Assembly (NCBI GenBank): GCA_964503935.1
Contig: CAZDCJ010000001.1
Coordinates: 1-54,581, forward strand
Direction: 5' to 3'
Length of the DNA stretch: 54,581 nt
Source: STD2-77 sp964503935
Lineage (GTDB): Bacteria; Patescibacteriota; Minisyncoccia; JAHIHE01; JAGLIN01
The notes beneath the pieces are model-generated. The model had not been told where the DNA came from. It was given only the letters and a program-made list of their open reading frames with translations, and searched no databases. Below are positions 41,043 through 49,448 of this stretch, piece by piece. Position numbers and translations under genes: made by a program. Position 1 is the first letter of the stretch, and the number at the start of each line of letters is the position of its first letter.

Positions 41043-42602
41043 TCATCCTTCTATCAGGCTTCCCAGCACCATTGCCTGCGGCTTGGGGATTTCCAGGACC
41101 TCCAAGAGCGTCGGCGCCACATTCCCCAGGACGCCGCTCTTCTTGAGCAGACAATTCTCCTTCGTCAGCCCCCCCTTCACGATGATAAAAGGCACCGGGT
41201 TCTTGCTGTGCATAGTGGAGATGTTTCCCGTCTCAGGATCCAACATCTCATCCGCATTGCCATGATCGGCCGTTATGACCGCTGTGCCGCCGCTCTCCAG
41301 TACCTCGGTAATCACTTTTTCCAGGCATTTATCGAGGAATTCGATCGCGCAGATGGCCGCTTTGAGGTTCCCTGTATGCCCAACCATGTCCGCATTGGCA
41401 TAATTGACGAGTATGAAATCATATACGCCGTGCTTGATATTCGCCACGATGACATCCGTGATGTCTCCGGCCGACATTTCCGGCCGCTGATCATAAGAGA
41501 ATACATTCTTGGAGACTATCCTCTCACGGTTCTCTCCCGCGATCAACTCCCGGTGGCCGCCATTAAAGAAATAGGTAACATGCGGATATTTTTCCGCCTC
41601 GGCGATATAGAGCTGCTTCATATGCCGGAGCGCCCTGGGAAGCGTATCCTCCACTGCCTGCGAGCTGTAAGCGATCTGCACCGGCAGATCCTGTCCGAAA
41701 TCCGCAAGCGTGCACATGAAGACGCCGTGCAGGACCTGTGTACGGTTCTTGTAGTCCTTCATCTCCGGCATGGTTATCAGTTTCGTCATCTGCCTGGCGC
41801 GGTCACCGCGCAAGTTGAAGAAGATTACCGCATCATTGTCCTTGATCTGGGCCACCGGTCTGCCGTCCTTATCCACGATGACGGTCGGCACGATAAATTC
41901 GTCGGTCAGACCGTGATTGTAGGAATCCTTGATCACCTGCTCTGCGGATTCGGCCCGGGCGCCCACACCGAGCACCATAGCGTCGTATGCCCGCTGCATC
42001 CGATCCCAGTGCTTGACCCGGTCCATCGCATAGTATCTTCCGCCGATAGAAGCGACCTTTCCGATGCCGATTTCCTTGATCTTCTCCTCCAGTATCCGGA
42101 CAAAGGAAAGCGAGCTCTTCTCAAAAGCATCGCGTCCGTCGGTAAATAGATGAAAATAGACTTCCTTGACACCGCCGTCCTTGGCCATCTTCATGATAGC
42201 ATAAAGATGCCCGGGGTCACTGTGCGGACTGTCCGAATCCGACAGGAGACCCATGATATGCAAGTCGGTCTTCTGCACGATCGCATGATTGATGGTCCGG
42301 CGGATACGGGGATTCTGGAAGAATTTTCCCGACTGGATGTCTTCGTTAATGATCTGCGAGTCCTGCTTGATGATCCGCCCTGCGCCGATATTGATATGCC
42401 CCGCTTCGCTCCCACTTCGCTCGTCTTCGCTGAGACCCACTGCGAGCCCCGTAGCATTAAGCTCCGTATATGGATATTTCTCGACAAGGCTGTCGAAAAA
42501 AGGCTTCTTGGCAAGCTCGATCGCATTGCCTTCTGACTTCGGGGCGACTCCCCAGCCATCCAGGATAATCAGCATGTTCGTCGGTTTCTTCGGTTTGGAC
42601 AT
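41043..42602 (-). CDS. gpmI: 2,3-bisphosphoglycerate-independent phosphoglycerate mutase
   Basis: 519 aa. Metal site: LDGWGVAPKSEGNAI (about residues 13-27). The phosphoserine region is GSEAGHINIGAGRIIKQDS, a variant of the usual GNSEVGH with the Ser kept. The C-terminal DHGNADEM and HSKNPVPFI supply further metal ligands. It interconverts 3- and 2-phosphoglycerate. Start ATG 42602, no SD, and divergent from the small ORFan at 42678. Confidence 0.96.
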   Translation of the reverse strand: MSKPKKPTNMLIILDGWGVAPKSEGNAIELAKKPFFDSLVEKYPYTELNATGLAVGLSEDERSGSEAGHINIGAGRIIKQDSQIINEDIQSGKFFQNPRIRRTINHAIVQKTDLHIMGLLSDSDSPHSDPGHLYAIMKMAKDGGVKEVYFHLFTDGRDAFEKSSLSFVRILEEKIKEIGIGKVASIGGRYYAMDRVKHWDRMQRAYDAMVLGVGARAESAEQVIKDSYNHGLTDEFIVPTVIVDKDGRPVAQIKDNDAVIFFNLRGDRARQMTKLITMPEMKDYKNRTQVLHGVFMCTLADFGQDLPVQIAYSSQAVEDTLPRALRHMKQLYIAEAEKYPHVTYFFNGGHRELIAGENRERIVSKNVFSYDQRPEMSAGDITDVIVANIKHGVYDFILVNYANADMVGHTGNLKAAICAIEFLDKCLEKVITEVLESGGTAVITADHGNADEMLDPETGNISTMHSKNPVPFIIVKGGLTKENCLLKKSGVLGNVAPTLLEVLEIPKPQAMVLGSLIEG

Positions 42603-42625
42603 AATGGTTAATGATTTTGTTTATC

Positions 42626-42654
42626 TTGACAGTACGCTTTTTTTGGCTTATCTT
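42626..42654 (+). promoter_or_regulatory. Sigma70-type promoter
   Basis: Consensus TTGACA (42626-42631), a 17 bp spacer and TATCTT (42649-42654); predicted start about 42661, leaving a 17 nt leader with a perfect SD. Confidence 0.65.
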
Positions 42655-42677
42655 AGTATAAAATAGGAGGTATATCT

Positions 42678-42965
42678 ATGAGCATCTTCGGTTTCAAATT
42701 CGCATTCTGGATATTGGGCATTGGTACGAGTCTCAATCCCGTCGCCGGATTCAGCGGAAAGAAAAAACCCAAACGCCGGACCCTTACAAAAATATTGAGA
42801 CATATGATATTTCTCGCTGTCATAATCGCGTTGGCACTGACCGCAATAGGGCTCCCGATAAGATTCCAGGCATTCACCTTTATCAAGGTGAATTTTATTT
42901 GTCTTAAAGAATATCGAAGAATCAGACCTCTTTCTCGATCTCCATCAGCCGGTTATATTTCGTAA
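42678..42965 (+). CDS. Small membrane protein; terminator lies before its stop codon
   Basis: 95 aa if read to TAA 42965. The ATG has AGGAGG seven bases upstream and its own promoter. It starts MSIFGFKFAFWILGIG, has a basic loop (KKKPKRRTLTK), then one helix (about residues 44-60). The terminator at 42873-42900 falls within the codons, about 65 nt before the stop, so most transcripts would lack a stop codon. The last 44 bp overlap the eno 3' end on the other strand. It may be truncated by frameshift or rescued by readthrough. Confidence 0.5.
   Translation: MSIFGFKFAFWILGIGTSLNPVAGFSGKKKPKRRTLTKILRHMIFLAVIIALALTAIGLPIRFQAFTFIKVNFICLKEYRRIRPLSRSPSAGYIS
42873..42900 (+). terminator. Rho-independent terminator inside an open frame
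   Basis: TTCACCTT, a TATC loop and AAGGTGAA (perfect 8 bp stem) followed by TTTTATTT. The T tract is only on the plus side, so it ends the 42678 transcript rather than eno. Confidence 0.8.
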
Positions 42966-44190
42966 GCCGCTCACCCCGCGAAAGCGAACCGGACTTGAGG
43001 AATTCCGCACCGACCGCGACCGCCAGATCCGCGATGAAATCATCGCAAGTCTCACCAGAGCGGTGCGAGACGATGATCTTCCAATCAAGCTCTTGGGATC
43101 TCCTGATACACTCCATCGTTTCCGTAAGACTTCCGATCTGATTGAGCTTTATGATGATCGCGTTCGCGGCATTCTTCTTAGCGGCTGCTTCCACCCGCAC
43201 CGGATTAGTCACTGTAAGGTCATCAGCCACGACAAGAAAATCCTTCTTGACCGATAAGAGCCGCTTCTTCATTTCCTTCCAGAGCGCAAGATCGTTCTCA
43301 TTGAGCCCGTCCTCCAGTGAAAGGATCGGGTATTTTCCTATCCATTCCGCGTAGAGGGCGACTAGCCGGTTGGCGTCGAGGCAAGCGTTGCCGGGATTGA
43401 TGACATACTGGTCTTCTTTGTGAAAATAGAAGGAATTGGAAGCCGCATCCAGAGAGACGAAGACGTCTTTGCCCGCCTCATAACCCGCCTGCTCGATCGC
43501 CTTGAGGATCGATTCGATCCCTTTCTCGATACTGTCCAGCCGGGGGGCAAAACCACCCTCATCTCCTACGCCGGTCGCGTATCCACCACCCGCAAGGATC
43601 TTCTGGAAAGCATGGAATATCTCACTTCCCGCCCGGATCCGGCCTTCTACGGTCGCGATACCAAGAGGCACGACCATGAATTCCTGTATGGAAAGACCGC
43701 TGTCGGCATGTTTGCCGCCGTTCAAGATATTGAACATGGGCACCGGAAAGCGGAATTTCTTATCCTCATATCCGTAAGTCTTGGCCAGGTACCGGTAAAG
43801 CGGCTTATCCTGAGATATTGCCGCTGCCCGCGCGCACGCCAGTGAGACTCCCAGGATAGCGTTTGCTCCGAGGTTCGCCTTATTCTCTGTCCCGTCGAGC
43901 TTGAGCATGAGCGCATCAATCTTCTTCTGTGCCGTAATCGTCTGGCCGATGAGGGACGGAGCAATCTTCTTGTTCACATTCGCGCAAGCTTTCAACACTC
44001 CCACTCCGCTATAACGCGCCTCATCTCCGTCACGAAGTTCCAGCGCCTCGAATTCGCCCGTGGAAGCGCCGGAAGCTACCGATGCTTTTGCCCGGACCTT
44101 ATTGTCGAGAGCGACTTCCACCTCCACCGTGGGATTGCCGCGCGAGTCCAGTATCTCTCGGGCGGCTATTTTCGATATCTTCACAGGCAT
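42922..44190 (-). CDS. eno: Enolase
   Basis: 422 aa. N-terminal LDSRGNPTVEVEV (residues 16-28), substrate loop SGASTGEFEALELRDGD, metal-binding regions SLEDGLNENDLALW and VADDLTVTNP, catalytic Lys in IIIKLNQIGSLTE, and the SHRSGETCDDFIADLAVA signature near the end. It makes phosphoenolpyruvate. It lies 24 bp behind pgk (same strand), and about 320 bp before gpmI. Confidence 0.98.
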   Translation of the reverse strand: MPVKISKIAAREILDSRGNPTVEVEVALDNKVRAKASVASGASTGEFEALELRDGDEARYSGVGVLKACANVNKKIAPSLIGQTITAQKKIDALMLKLDGTENKANLGANAILGVSLACARAAAISQDKPLYRYLAKTYGYEDKKFRFPVPMFNILNGGKHADSGLSIQEFMVVPLGIATVEGRIRAGSEIFHAFQKILAGGGYATGVGDEGGFAPRLDSIEKGIESILKAIEQAGYEAGKDVFVSLDAASNSFYFHKEDQYVINPGNACLDANRLVALYAEWIGKYPILSLEDGLNENDLALWKEMKKRLLSVKKDFLVVADDLTVTNPVRVEAAAKKNAANAIIIKLNQIGSLTETMECIRRSQELDWKIIVSHRSGETCDDFIADLAVAVGAEFLKSGSLSRGERLTKYNRLMEIEKEV

Positions 44191-44214
44191 AAGCGTATAT
44201 ATTTAATGATTAGA

Positions 44215-45372
44215 TTATTTCAGTACCTCGATTCCCGGCAGCTTCGCGCCCGAAAGGAATTCCAGCATGGCGCCGCCGCCGGTAGAGACATGTTTCATAT
44301 CATCGATATAGCCGAAATCGGTAAGCGCAAGGATTGTGTCACCTCCGCCGATGATCGTCTCCGCCGAAGACTCGGCCATCGCCCTCGCTATTTCCCGCGT
44401 ACCCCGCGCATACGCATCTTGCTCGAAGAGTCCCACCGAACCGTTCCAGATGACTGTCGCGGAGTTCTTGATGATGGCTTTGTAATCTTCCAGAGTATTT
44501 TCTCCGATATCCAGAATACGAAAATCCCCGATTTCTTCCGTGGCGAGATCCACTTCCTTATTGTCGGGATTATCCGTCGCCACATCGCTCGGGATATGGA
44601 TCTTGGGATTTCCGAGATCGATTTTCTTCGCTTCACTGACATCCAGATCATCCTTCACGGATTTTCCGATATTTACACCCTTGGCTTCGAGAAGGAAATT
44701 CGCGATCACGCCCCCGATGAGGACATGGTCGAATTTGCCGAGGAGAAAATTTATGACCGGAAGTTTGGTCTCCGCTTTCAGTCCGCCCATGATAATGGTT
44801 GCCGGGCGGGCAGGATCCGCAATCACTTTGCCGAGAGCCTTGATCTCTTTCTCAAGCCCCAGCCCCGCATATGACGGCAAAAGATGAGCGACTGCCTCCA
44901 CGCTGGCGTGCGCGCGGTGCGAGGCGGAAAAAGCTTCGTTGACATAGATATCGCCGAGCTTGGCAAGCTTCCCCGCGAATTCCATATCGTTCGCTTCTTC
45001 TTCGCTGTGGAAACGCAGGTTCTCAAGAAGCATGATTTCCCCCTCCTGCATGTTGGCGACAGCCTCCTCCGCAACCTGCCCGATGCAATCCGGCGTCTTC
45101 GTCACCGAAAGTTCGAGCATTTCTGAAAGCCGGTCCTGCACCGGGCCTAATCGCATCTCTTCCACGACCTGTCCGTCGGGCCGGCCGAGATGCGACATGA
45201 GGATCACTTTCGCCTCTTTTTCAAGAAGGAATTTGATGGTCGGCAGCGCCGCAGTGATGCGCCAAGCTTCATTTTCATCCACGACCCCGTCATCTCCGAG
45301 CGGGACATTGAAATCGACACGCACTAGGACCCGCTTGCCTTTGAGATCCTCGACTTCTTGTATGCTTTTCAT
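44215..45372 (-). CDS. pgk: Phosphoglycerate kinase
   Basis: 385 aa. N-terminal RVDFNVPLGDD (residues 17-27), the LMSHLGRPDG region, the hinge and the C-terminal nucleotide domain (IMGGLKAETKLPVINFLL, then GGGDTILAL). It yields ATP and 3-phosphoglycerate. No SD; the start lies 6 bp after the stop of the truncated glyoxalase-family frame, suggesting that gene was once upstream in the same operon. Confidence 0.97.
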   Translation of the reverse strand: MKSIQEVEDLKGKRVLVRVDFNVPLGDDGVVDENEAWRITAALPTIKFLLEKEAKVILMSHLGRPDGQVVEEMRLGPVQDRLSEMLELSVTKTPDCIGQVAEEAVANMQEGEIMLLENLRFHSEEEANDMEFAGKLAKLGDIYVNEAFSASHRAHASVEAVAHLLPSYAGLGLEKEIKALGKVIADPARPATIIMGGLKAETKLPVINFLLGKFDHVLIGGVIANFLLEAKGVNIGKSVKDDLDVSEAKKIDLGNPKIHIPSDVATDNPDNKEVDLATEEIGDFRILDIGENTLEDYKAIIKNSATVIWNGSVGLFEQDAYARGTREIARAMAESSAETIIGGGDTILALTDFGYIDDMKHVSTGGGAMLEFLSGAKLPGIEVLK

Positions 45373-45378
45373 AAGATT

Positions 45379-45567
45379 TTACTTAAAATAATTATCGTTG
45401 GCATCTACCAATTCGATAAGATTGCCGTCCGGATCCCTGAGGAAATTTTGAAGCTTCTTTTCGGAAAAATCGAAAGTCTCGACGCCTTTGCCCTCCAAGT
45501 CCTCCAGATAACACGGCAAATCCTCTGTTATATCCGCTATGAATAGTGTTATCCTGAACCATGTCAT
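45379..45567 (-). pseudogene. Truncated glyoxalase/VOC-family gene
   Basis: 62 codons. The last 50 match the second half of a vicinal-oxygen-chelate domain: ITLFIADITEDLPCYLEDLE, FDFSEKKLQNFLRDPDG and NLIELVDAND, with the typical DPDGNLIEL and its Glu metal ligand. The first half of the domain is missing. The first codons (MTWFRI) lie inside the palindromic repeat at 45547-45693, so the repeat boundary coincides with the truncation. It probably was upstream of pgk in one operon. Confidence 0.65.
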
Positions 45568-45693
45568 CCCGGAATCCTGAAGGGATATCCGGGATCTGCG
45601 TCTGTTTCAGGATCCTCGTTATATAAGGATTGAACATTATAAAATAATTCTGACGTAATATCACGAAGATGCTGAAACAAGTTCAGCATGACA
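45547..45693 (+). repeat. Palindromic repeat, TGTCAT-CTGAAC subtype with nested insert, copy 5
   Basis: 147 bp. Left end TGTTATCCTGAACC, nested hairpin (ATGTCATCCCGGAATCC then GATATCCGGGAT), GTTTCAGGATCCTCGTTATA then TAAGG, right end CTGAAACAAGTTCAGCATG and ACA. It abuts the truncated VOC gene. Confidence 0.75.
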
Positions 45694-45739
45694 AATCCGA
45701 AAGATGAAATTCGGGCAACACGTTTCAAAAGAAAGAGTG

Positions 45740-46171
45740 TTATCCTTCCACGATTTCAAACTCGATCTTGTCTCCGTGCTCGTCTTGGAGATCTCCCCAT
45801 GCCAACAGTATCTCTATGTTCGGATATTTGCTCAAGATGATTTCGCGCGCTTTCTCCATATCTTCGATCTGCTTGGTCTTTTCGTCCAGTTTGGAGACGA
45901 AATCATAGTCCTTCGCGTACGCCCCGCAGTCGCTGTGATGGAATATTATCACCCTCTCGGCATGATGCAAATCAGTCGAAACGCTCACTTGGCGAAGAAA
46001 AAAGTCCTTGATTTCCTCGCTTCCGTCCGCCAGGCTCTTGCTCGCGCCTGCCAGCGAGATGACGTCGAAACCGCCCTCGAAAAGACCGCTTTCATCCACC
46101 CATTCCATGAGTCCGTCCCGGAGACGGAAATCCATACAGCGGATAAGGAGATTCTTGCATTTGTGTGACAT
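45740..46171 (-). CDS. Beta-carbonic-anhydrase-like protein
   Basis: 143 aa from ATG 46171; the longer frame to 46249 starts inside the neighbouring repeat and is rejected. Zinc ligands of the beta class appear as CMDFRLRDG (CxDxR, about residues 12-16) and HHSDCGAY (HxxC). The Gly/Ala/Ser-rich DVISLAGASKSL follows. It is shorter than typical beta-CAs (about 200 aa). Carbonate hydration is the likely reaction, but small members have other roles. It has a paralogue at 15771. Confidence 0.75.
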   Translation of the reverse strand: MSHKCKNLLIRCMDFRLRDGLMEWVDESGLFEGGFDVISLAGASKSLADGSEEIKDFFLRQVSVSTDLHHAERVIIFHHSDCGAYAKDYDFVSKLDEKTKQIEDMEKAREIILSKYPNIEILLAWGDLQDEHGDKIEFEIVEG

Positions 46172-46203
46172 ATGAGTTTCATTAAAATCATTGAATATAA
46201 ATT

Positions 46204-46339
46204 TGTCATTCCGGGCTTGACCCGGAATCCACCTCGCCCATCGGTTCACTTTAACGATATGGACTGAATGAAATATATCGAGAATCCTGAGACAGACCTG
46301 ATCCCGGATATTTTGCCAAAGTAAAATTCCGGGATGACA
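46204..46339 (+). repeat. Palindromic repeat, TGTCATTCCGG subtype, copy 2
   Basis: 136 bp from TGTCATTCCGGGCTTGACCC to AATTCCGGGATGACA; inner GGATATTTTGCCAAAG as in the copy at 27815. Confidence 0.75.
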
Positions 46340-46358
46340 ATTCAGAATGCTATCCTAT

Positions 46359-47363
46359 TTACTGTATCGAATCCGCGACCATCTTGGCCATATCCACCAG
46401 GCGGCAGGAGTACCCATACTCATTGTCATACCAGGCGCAGACTTTGACAAGGCTACCCATGACGTTGGTAAGCGGAAGATCGACGATCGATGAGAGTGAG
46501 TTTCCGCGGAAATCGATAGAAACCAGCGGCTCATTCGTGACGCCTAAAATGCCCTTCATTTCGCCGTTCGCAGCCTCGTTAAATAGCCCGTTAAGCTCTT
46601 CTATCGAAGTCTCGCGCCTCAGAACCGCCGTAAAATCCACAATGGAGACTACTGGAGTCGGCACGCGCATCGCGTAGCCGTCGAGCTTCCCGTCGAGTTC
46701 GGAAATAGCCTTCCCTACCGCCTTAGCCGCATTGGTCGTGGTCGGAATGATAGAAACCGCCGCCGCGCGCGCCCTGCGGAAATCATCATGCGGCAGGTCG
46801 AGGATGCGCTGGTCATTGGTATAGCTGTGCACCGTGCTCATGAAGCCTTTCTCGACCCCGATCTTGTCATTAAGGACCTTCACGACCGGCGTGAGGCAGT
46901 TCGTAGTGCACGAGCCGTTGGAGACGATGTCGTGCACCGACGGATCGTAATCCTTCTCGTTGACTCCCATGATGAGGATCGGTATACCCTCTCCTTTGCC
47001 CGCGGCGCTGATCACGACCTTCTTCGCTCCCGCTTCAAGGTGTTTGCCGGCCTTTTCCTTGTCAAGAAAGAAACCCGTACATTCCAGTACTACATCCACG
47101 CCGAAATCCCTCCAGGGGAGGCTCGCTGGATCCTTTTCCGCGAATACGCGTATTGCCTTTCCGTCCACGAAGATATTCTGCTCATCGGAAGTTATTTCCT
47201 TTCCGTAGACTCCGTAATTGGAATCGTATTTGAGAAGATGCGCCAAAGTCTTGGTGTCTGTGAGGTCGTTCACTGCCACGATCTCAAGATCCGGATTATC
47301 AAAAGCGATACGGAATGAGATCCTGCCGATGCGTCCGAAACCGTTGATTGCGATTTTTTTCAT
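46359..47363 (-). CDS. gapA: Glyceraldehyde-3-phosphate dehydrogenase (NAD-type)
   Basis: 334 aa. The Rossmann loop is INGFGRIGR (residues 6-14), with Asp in VAVNDLTD favouring NAD over NADP. The catalytic Cys lies in SNGSCTTNCLTP (Cys about residue 153), with His in STVHSYTNDQ and the C-terminal WYDNEYGYSCR. It produces 1,3-bisphosphoglycerate. Monocistronic between a repeat and a terminator; no SD. Confidence 0.98.
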   Translation of the reverse strand: MKKIAINGFGRIGRISFRIAFDNPDLEIVAVNDLTDTKTLAHLLKYDSNYGVYGKEITSDEQNIFVDGKAIRVFAEKDPASLPWRDFGVDVVLECTGFFLDKEKAGKHLEAGAKKVVISAAGKGEGIPILIMGVNEKDYDPSVHDIVSNGSCTTNCLTPVVKVLNDKIGVEKGFMSTVHSYTNDQRILDLPHDDFRRARAAAVSIIPTTTNAAKAVGKAISELDGKLDGYAMRVPTPVVSIVDFTAVLRRETSIEELNGLFNEAANGEMKGILGVTNEPLVSIDFRGNSLSSIVDLPLTNVMGSLVKVCAWYDNEYGYSCRLVDMAKMVADSIQ

Positions 47364-47466
47364 AGAAAAATGACTTAAGATTAAAAGCTGATACGCCCTC
47401 CGTCCTGGATGAATTATACTCTTTTTTTAGCAAAAAACCTATAGCCGATCCCCTGCCGGCCGGAAT

Positions 47467-47494
47467 AAAAAACCGACCAATGATCGGTTTTTTT
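47467..47494 (-). terminator. Terminator of the gene at 47507
   Basis: AAAAAACCGA and TCGGTTTTTT around a seven-base loop, with A and T runs on both sides, directly after the stop of the 47507-48430 gene. Confidence 0.8.
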
Positions 47495-47506
47495 CTCCTC
47501 TTCCGA

Positions 47507-48430
47507 TTACTCCAGATGCATGCTCGCTATCATGTCTTCGTCATAGATACCCCCTTCATCAGAGAACAACATCCCTTCCTTGGGAAGCAGGGCATAAACC
47601 AGCCTGTTATGAGAAGGATTGTAGAGTATGTCCGTAACTTTGGTCGTAGCGCAAACAAGCTTATTTCCCCTCTTGTCCGTGCCTTCGGTATTAGCGATTT
47701 TCAGCTTATAAAGCCCCTCCCGACCTTCCAGCTCCGTCTTTCCTGAAAGCACGCAACCGCTACCAAAGGTCTCCGCGAGAAAGTTATTAAGTCTCGCCGT
47801 ATCCTCTATCTTCACCGAACGCAAGGCGATTCCGAGCTTGGGATTACCGAGAGGAGGTATGCCGACACCGCGGTCCGTACCTTTTATTTCCAGCCTGATG
47901 AGAGAAATCGAATAGTATCTCTTCCGGCAATCGTTTATCCCGTCGCCATCAGTATCGGAGAGATTCGGATCGCCTTCATCGATGGGGTCATCCTCTTCGA
48001 AAGTGATATCACCCGACTTGTCCCGGAGCTCTTCATTGCTAGGCGTGTATTTCTCATAGAAATATTCCGGCACCACGAATACCGCGTGCGAATCTGAGTC
48101 CTTCAGAGTAACGACAGGTACCTCGAATTTCCTTTCCAGGCAATAATCCGTTCCCAGGACATTCTGCGGCACATTCAACGCGAACCCGTAGTCGACATTG
48201 CGATAATACCTCCAGTCCGCCGGTTCGGCGATATTGTCCAGATTCTGTTCCATGAGGTCCGATGACGGCGTAAATGAGCTGCTCGAGGCGGTCACTTCGT
48301 CCCAATCAGTGCCCTTGGAGGTGCTGGTTTCTGTCTCTTGGGACGCTTTCCACTGTCCGTAGAGATAGTACGCCCCGTAGAAGAATCCGGCAGCGACAAG
48401 GAACATCAAGACGCTTTTTATTTTTCCCAT
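47507..48430 (-). CDS. Membrane-anchored protein with a Ca-binding-type loop
   Basis: 307 aa. N-terminal helix (residues 5-23), then a Ser/Thr-rich linker and an extracytoplasmic domain. One DxDxDG-type site (DPNLSDTDGDGINDCRKRYY) lies in the middle, unlike the C-terminal repeats of 3654-6803, and is framed by acidic residues. The C-terminal half (GLYKLKIANTEGTD, NRLVYALLPKEG) is beta-rich. Four or more Cys may form disulfides. Family unknown. It lies between tpiA and gapA on the same strand, with its own terminator. Confidence 0.75.
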   Translation of the reverse strand: MGKIKSVLMFLVAAGFFYGAYYLYGQWKASQETETSTSKGTDWDEVTASSSSFTPSSDLMEQNLDNIAEPADWRYYRNVDYGFALNVPQNVLGTDYCLERKFEVPVVTLKDSDSHAVFVVPEYFYEKYTPSNEELRDKSGDITFEEDDPIDEGDPNLSDTDGDGINDCRKRYYSISLIRLEIKGTDRGVGIPPLGNPKLGIALRSVKIEDTARLNNFLAETFGSGCVLSGKTELEGREGLYKLKIANTEGTDKRGNKLVCATTKVTDILYNPSHNRLVYALLPKEGMLFSDEGGIYDEDMIASMHLE

Positions 48431-48646
48431 ATTTCGGATTACGGATTAATATGGCAAACCTTCGTATCTGAACCTTATTATACTATAAGACTTCAGAAAT
48501 AAAACCAGTATGAAATATTAATGAAAATCTTGTCCCAAGTAAGAGATTCCTCGCGGAGTTTATCCTTGGTAAGCCAAGGGCTCGGAATGACAAAAAAGTA
48601 TTATCATAAGAAGTAAACATGACACGGCTCTATATGTAAATCCCTC

Positions 48647-49420
48647 CTATTTCGCGAACTTCCTCACTATCTCCATGAATTCTCTCGCCTGGAGAGACGC
48701 GCCGCCGACAAGCAGCCCTCTCATGCCGGTCTTATCCACCATGTCGAAGCAATTGTCACTCGTCACGCTGCCCCCGTAAAGGATCGGGGTCATCTCGGCG
48801 ATTTCCCGGCCGTAAGTCTTGTTGATTATCTTCTTGATGAGAAGCTCGACGCTCATGAGATCGTCCACCCCGGGCGTAAGTCCGGAACCGATGGCCCAGA
48901 CCGGCTCATAGGCGATAAGCAGCTTGCCCCCCGCGCTGCCGGCGGGAATATCCTTGAAAGCCTTTTCCAGCTGGCCGATGATGACATCGCCCGCATCCCC
49001 CCTGCGGCGCTCTTCCAGCGTCTCGCCGATGCAGAGGATCGGCCGCAGCCCTCCCGCGAGGGAGGCATTCAGCTTGAGATTGACCATCTCGTCGGTCTCT
49101 CCCAGGAATTTGCGCCGCTCCGAATGCCCGACGATGACATATCTCACCCCCAACCGGCGAAGCATCTCCACTGAGATTTCCCCGGTATAAGCGCCGCGGC
49201 TCTCCCAGAAGACGTCCTGCGCCCCCAGCCGTACCTTGCCATCGGGATCGAAATCGGAAAGAAAGATATACGGCATGCAGACGACTGTCTCCGCTTCACC
49301 GCCTTCCAGCCTATAGGCATCGTTCTCTACCTCGTCAAAGAGAGTCTGCGCGTCATCGAGCGACGGCGGATTCATCTTCCAATTGCCCACGATATAGATC
49401 TTTTCTTTTTCCGGAGTCAT
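48647..49420 (-). CDS. tpiA: Triosephosphate isomerase
   Basis: 257 aa. NWKMNPPSLDDAQ (residues 12-24) supplies Lys, VGHSERRKFLGETDE the catalytic His, AYEPVWAIGSGLTPG the catalytic Glu, and ILYGGSVTSDNC the phosphate loop. It links dihydroxyacetone phosphate to the glycolytic trunk. No SD; a degenerate TGTCAT-type repeat (GGAATGACAAAA at about 48586) lies after the stop. Confidence 0.98.
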   Translation of the reverse strand: MTPEKEKIYIVGNWKMNPPSLDDAQTLFDEVENDAYRLEGGEAETVVCMPYIFLSDFDPDGKVRLGAQDVFWESRGAYTGEISVEMLRRLGVRYVIVGHSERRKFLGETDEMVNLKLNASLAGGLRPILCIGETLEERRRGDAGDVIIGQLEKAFKDIPAGSAGGKLLIAYEPVWAIGSGLTPGVDDLMSVELLIKKIINKTYGREIAEMTPILYGGSVTSDNCFDMVDKTGMRGLLVGGASLQAREFMEIVRKFAK

Positions 49421-49448
49421 TTGATTTGAGTTAGGATTTGAACGTAAT

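Noticed and set aside
40992..42149. 385-codon plus-strand frame
   Set aside because: Lies opposite gpmI; composition is typical of an antisense shadow.
46172..46249. Longer N-terminus for the carbonic-anhydrase-like protein
   Set aside because: It is translated repeat sequence (TGTCATTCCGG element), not part of the domain.
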